From: Halococcus salsus
GTDB lineage: Archaea; Halobacteriota; Halobacteria; Halobacteriales; Halococcaceae
Direction of reading: 5' to 3'
DNA length: 64,000 nucleotides
Assembly (NCBI RefSeq): GCF_009900715.1
Contig: NZ_JAAAJC010000001.1
Coordinates: 62,001 to 126,000, forward strand
Position numbers and translations under genes: made by a program. This document shows, piece by piece, positions 61,240 to 64,000 of the stretch. Under the pieces are notes generated by a model that was not told where the DNA came from, made no database searches, and saw nothing but the letters and a program-made list of their open reading frames with translations. Positions within the stretch are counted from its first letter, which is position 1. Every line of letters starts with the position of its first letter.

Positions 61240-61668
61240 TTACTTGAGCCGCTCTTGGAGGAAGGAGGGGTGGGCAGCGGTGACGCCCTCGACCGAGAGG
61301 ATCTTATCCGAGATAACGCGCCCCACGGCGTCGCCGTCGGGGGCGCGGATCTCCGCCATCAGCATGTGGTCGCCGCTGGAGGAGTAGAGCGTTTCGACCT
61401 CGTCGAGCGCCTCGATAGCGCGGACCGCGTCGACGTACCGCCCGCTCTCGACCTCGATGCCGACCAGGGCGATCGAGCGTCCCGAGAGCTTCTTCGGGTC
61501 GATGTCGGCGGAGTAACCCGTGATCACCCCGTCGGTTTCGAGTTTGTCGATGTACTTTCGAACCGTGGGTTTCGAGACCCCCGCTCGGTCCGCGATAGCC
61601 GCATAGGAGGCCTGGGCATCCTCCTCGAGAACGGAGAGGATGCGGTCCTCGGTCGAGTCGACGCTCAT
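61240..61668 (-). CDS. Lrp/AsnC-family regulator
   Basis: 142 residues from ATG 61668; the longer frame adds 22 basic residues not in the family. HTH (DRILSVLEEDAQASYAAIADRAGVSKPTVRKYIDKLETDGVI) and RAM domain (ALDEVETLYSSSGDHMLMAEIRA). Resembles the LrpA1-type branch of Halobacteria. Target unknown; convergent with the DUF3194 gene. Confidence 0.9.
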   Translation of the reverse strand: MSVDSTEDRILSVLEEDAQASYAAIADRAGVSKPTVRKYIDKLETDGVITGYSADIDPKKLSGRSIALVGIEVESGRYVDAVRAIEALDEVETLYSSSGDHMLMAEIRAPDGDAVGRVISDKILSVEGVTAAHPSFLQERLK

Positions 61669-61690
61669 GAGTAGTAATTGGCGTCGGTGA

Positions 61691-61700
61691 AAAAATATCT
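61691..61700 (-). promoter_or_regulatory. TATA element for the Lrp/AsnC regulator
   Basis: agatattttt on the minus strand lies 23-32 bases before the start codon at 61668. Confidence 0.55.
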
Positions 61701-61840
61701 TCCGAATCGGAAACCCCTCTTTTGGCCGGAACACACCCCTCAGCTACCGTCGCTCGTGGTTGCGCCGCCGAACGATCGTTCGCTACCGACTTCCCGGGAC
61801 GCCCGACGGTCGCGGTTCGTCGGGTCGTGGTCGGAGCGGT

Positions 61841-62668
61841 TCACTCGGCCGCCGTGGCCTCGAAGCGGTCCAGGTCCATCTCGTAGAGCCGGGAGCCACA
61901 CTCCGTACACGAGAAGGTGAGCACCTGAAAGGAGCGACAGCAGGAGGAGACGTGGCCCTCGCTGGTGTCGATCGGTCCCTCACAGGCCGGACATCGGTCG
62001 AGGAAGAGGCGGAGCGCGGCCAGGACGTCCGCCCGTCGGGCGGGTTCGAGCCGCTCCCATCCCGGCAGCCGTTCGTCGAGTGCGTCCGCGGCGGTCACGT
62101 CGGCGAGCGCCGCGGTGTGGGACGGCCACTGTGCGATCAGGGTGGTCGCGGTGGTGGCGACGAAGGCGTCGTCGTCCGGCACGACACGGGTCTCGGAGTG
62201 CTCGGGGATGCCGAGCGCGTTCGCGAGGTGGGTCCCCTCGATGGCCGTCGATCGCCGTGACCCGATGCGCTCGTGCCACGCGTCTCGGAACCCTTCGGTG
62301 AGGCGGAGGTCGGAGCCGTCCGCGGTGGGTTCAAGCGCGTCGGCGGCGACGAGAAGCCGCTCGACGTCGACCCCGTCGCTGTCGTCCCTGGGGGCGGATG
62401 CCGGGGTCGGTGCCTTGTCGAACCACCGAAGCACGCCGTCGGGGAGATACCGTTTCGTGAGCTCCGGCGTGCCCGGAACCAGGTAGCCACGGAAGTGGAT
62501 CGCGGCGATCGAGGCCACGAGGACGCCCACCGGAACGACCACCCCGCCGGCGACGAGCAGCAATCCGGTCGAGAGCAGGAGGGCGATCCCGACGTTGACG
62601 GTGGTGCAGGGAAAGCACCGGTTCTCGCCGACGTACGCCGGCTGGTACAGGCGGTCGAGCGCGCTCAT
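61841..62668 (-). CDS. Haloarchaeal membrane protein with C-terminal zinc ribbon
   Basis: 275 residues, no named family recognised. N-terminal CFPC pair after a short lead (GENRCFPCTTVNVG), then two hydrophobic helices (about 25-65), a cytosolic middle domain (about 95-220), and a C-terminal four-Cys zone (RCPACEGPIDTSEGHVSSCC, then SCTECGSRLYEMDL). Membrane-bound and metal-binding. It stands alone between an Lrp regulator and ferredoxin oxidoreductase genes. Confidence 0.75.
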   Translation of the reverse strand: MSALDRLYQPAYVGENRCFPCTTVNVGIALLLSTGLLLVAGGVVVPVGVLVASIAAIHFRGYLVPGTPELTKRYLPDGVLRWFDKAPTPASAPRDDSDGVDVERLLVAADALEPTADGSDLRLTEGFRDAWHERIGSRRSTAIEGTHLANALGIPEHSETRVVPDDDAFVATTATTLIAQWPSHTAALADVTAADALDERLPGWERLEPARRADVLAALRLFLDRCPACEGPIDTSEGHVSSCCRSFQVLTFSCTECGSRLYEMDLDRFEATAAE

Positions 62669-62861
62669 GGATACCGATCCGCGGCGTTCGGGATAACCCC
62701 TCGGGAACGCGCCCTCACCGCTCCGCAGGAGTCGCGCACCCTCTCACCGACGCGACCGCCGCGCTCTCGACACGGTGCCTCCGCTCGCATCGTGATGCGC
62801 TGACGGGACGAGTCGGTGCAGCTGGGTCGGAGCGAAAAATTCGGGGAGCCGGCGCGCGGTG

Positions 62862-63806
62862 TTACTTGTGGGCGTCGAGCAGGTCGTAGCTGCGCTCCCA
62901 CTCGTAGTCGTCGTCGAAGTAGCGTTCGGCGAGCGGCTCCTCGGGCATCTCGCCCGTCGAGCGCTTCTCCTGGCCGTAGGAGTGGCGGTTCTCGTCGACG
63001 TAGAACCGGCCGGTGAGGACTTCGCCCTCGTGGAGTTTGTCCTCGGTCTCGTGCATCATCTCGGCCGCCTCGCGGCGGTCGGTGACGTCGAAGTCGTAGT
63101 CGTCGGACTGCTGGACGTCGGTGTAGGGCACGTACTGCTTCGCGTCCTTGTTCCAGGTCGGACACTGGGTCAGGAAGTCGATGTGGGCGAAGCCGTCGTG
63201 CTCGATGGCCTCGGTGATGATCTCGGTGGCCTGGCGGGGGTTGACCGCCGCGGTCCGGGCGACGTACGACGCCCCGGACGTCAACGACAACGAGAGCGGT
63301 CGGACTGGGTCCTTCGCCGAGCCGTGGGGCTGGGTCTTGGACTTGTGACCCTTCGGGCTCGTCGGCGAGGTCTGGCCCTTCGTGAGCCCGAAGATCTCGT
63401 TGTTGAACACGATGTAGGTCATGTCGTGGTTCTCGCGGGCGGTGTGCATGAAGTGGTTCCCGCCGATTCCGTAGCCGTCGCCGTCACCGCCTGCCGCGAT
63501 GACTTCGAGGTCGGGGTTCGCGAGTTTGGCCGCGCGCGCGATCGGGAGCGAACGGCCGTGGATCGTGTGCATCCCGTAGGAGTCGAAGTAGCTCGAGAGC
63601 TTCCCCGAGCAGCCGATCCCGGTGGCGAGCAGCGTCTCGTCCGGCGACCGGCCGACCTCGGGCATCGCGCCCTTGAGGGCCTTGAGGACACCGAAGTCAC
63701 CACAGCCCGGACACCACGTCGGCTGCGGCTCGATACCCGGCGTGAACGCGTCGCGGTCGATCTCCTCGTCCTGTTCCCCGCTGCCGATGGCGCTGAATGC
63801 ACTCAT
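62862..63806 (-). CDS. 2-oxoacid:ferredoxin oxidoreductase, beta subunit
   Basis: 314 residues from ATG 63806, one base after the alpha stop. TPP- and Fe-S-containing subunit: WCPGCGDFGVLKAL and GIGCSGKLSSYF (cluster Cys), and the TPP motif GGDGDGYGIGGNHF...VFNNEIFGLTKGQ. Oxidises pyruvate or 2-oxoglutarate, passing electrons to ferredoxin; Halobacteria use these enzymes in place of dehydrogenase complexes. Pyruvate (Por) versus oxoglutarate (Kor) specificity is not decided here. Confidence 0.93.
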   Translation of the reverse strand: MSAFSAIGSGEQDEEIDRDAFTPGIEPQPTWCPGCGDFGVLKALKGAMPEVGRSPDETLLATGIGCSGKLSSYFDSYGMHTIHGRSLPIARAAKLANPDLEVIAAGGDGDGYGIGGNHFMHTARENHDMTYIVFNNEIFGLTKGQTSPTSPKGHKSKTQPHGSAKDPVRPLSLSLTSGASYVARTAAVNPRQATEIITEAIEHDGFAHIDFLTQCPTWNKDAKQYVPYTDVQQSDDYDFDVTDRREAAEMMHETEDKLHEGEVLTGRFYVDENRHSYGQEKRSTGEMPEEPLAERYFDDDYEWERSYDLLDAHK

Positions 63807-63807
63807 G

Positions 63808-64000
63808 TTAGTCACCTGCTGCGGGCTCGATGCGCACCTGTGCGTTGGGTGGCTCGTCCCCGCCGTTGATCTGGATCTCGAACCCTTCGACGACCTCGGC
63901 GGGTTCGAACGGATTGCCGTTGTACTTCAGGAGGCTCGACATCTTCTCGCCGAACCGCCCGAGTTCCTTCTGCGTGAGGCCGCGGAACTGCGCCGTGATG
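63808..64000 (-). CDS. 2-oxoacid:ferredoxin oxidoreductase, alpha subunit (C-terminal part only)
   Basis: The last 63 residues are visible (TAQFRGLTQKELGRFGEKM...), ending in TAA at 63808-63810 just before the beta start. The start of the gene lies beyond base 64000. Assignment rests on adjacency to the beta subunit and the usual alpha-beta order in Halobacteria. Confidence 0.85.
   Translation of the reverse strand, partial: ITAQFRGLTQKELGRFGEKMSSLLKYNGNPFEPAEVVEGFEIQINGGDEPPNAQVRIEPAAGD

Noticed and set aside
62669-62861. Possible gene in the gap before the ferredoxin oxidoreductase
   Set aside because: Only shadow frames; no start with a promoter, no domain and no hairpin of note.
1-64000. 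tRNA, rRNA, CRISPR, insertion sequence or replication origin
   Set aside because: None seen: no cloverleaf-like segments ending in typical T-arm sequence, no regularly spaced direct repeats, no transposase or integrase frames, no orc1/cdc6 gene.

Overview
The window is chromosomal DNA from a halophilic archaeon (class Halobacteria). The evidence is high GC with strong G/C bias at third codon positions, very acidic proteins, archaeal information-processing genes (aIF2-gamma, Rpo7, Spt4, Rpo12, S24e, S27ae, L37Ae, pelota, RqcH, thermosome, prefoldin, Kae1-Bud32, Pcc1), Tat-type signal peptides, PGF-CTERM-like surface anchors, several zinc-ribbon membrane proteins and TATA-type promoters close to start codons. 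A Halococcus-like genus is plausible but not proven by what can be read here. No tRNA, rRNA, CRISPR array, transposase or integrase gene was found, so this is mostly core chromosome.

Layout. 1-3801: sugar ABC transporter (permease truncated by the window edge, Tat lipoprotein binding protein) divergent from an AGE-family sugar epimerase. 3866-5173: acetamidase/formamidase. 5315-11244: a tightly overlapping lysine operon (dapA-dapB-dapD-lysA-dapF-dapE, succinylase-type diaminopimelate route) preceded by a leader with a strong hairpin. 11270-15097: ferritin-like protein, Pit-type phosphate transporter, UspA protein, adenylosuccinate lyase. 15440-20122: ribosome-rescue neighbourhood (rqcH, two overlapping zinc-ribbon membrane genes, a small membrane protein, pelA). 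20145-25454: a ParB-like-motif protein, a 40-residue C2H2 zinc finger, a TrmB-type regulator, an MFS transporter, a HTH-FilR1 regulator and an EamA exporter. 25653-32390: permease with an inserted YHS metal-binding domain, CNNM/CorC-type CBS protein, and two tandem surface-anchored cupredoxin/PQQ-type sugar dehydrogenase fusions.

32543-43249: a long minus-strand information-processing block: PurN-AICARFT fusion, ITPase, DUF5808, Kae1-Bud32, S27ae, S24e, then Nudix-like, aldo/keto reductase and DUF389 genes that separate the ribosomal genes from DUF359 (dephospho-CoA kinase), Spt4, Rpo7, PIN and aIF2-gamma. 43883-50518: multi-zinc-ribbon HTH regulator, HAD hydrolase, DUF5787 (possible nuclease), thermosome, Lrp divergent from glnA. 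50538-54583: PAP2 phosphatase, 2-TM protein and three tandem YihY/BrkB membrane proteins. 54645-61212: Trm1, TrkA, TruD, DUF2103, L37Ae-Rpo12-Pcc1 operon, small membrane protein, prefoldin beta, DUF3194. 61240-64000: second Lrp-type regulator, zinc-ribbon membrane protein, and 2-oxoacid:ferredoxin oxidoreductase beta and (truncated) alpha subunits.

Most notable: an L37Ae with no zinc-binding cysteines; the cupredoxin-dehydrogenase pair; the YHS-containing permease; a predicted PD-(D/E)XK-type protein with a cysteine cluster (DUF5787); a dispersed intergenic repeat with twin perfect hairpins; the structured dap leader; and the rqcH-pelA neighbourhood. Promoter calls are by eye from TATA-like motifs at the expected distance from start codons. 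All homology statements come from recognising family motifs, not from database searches.
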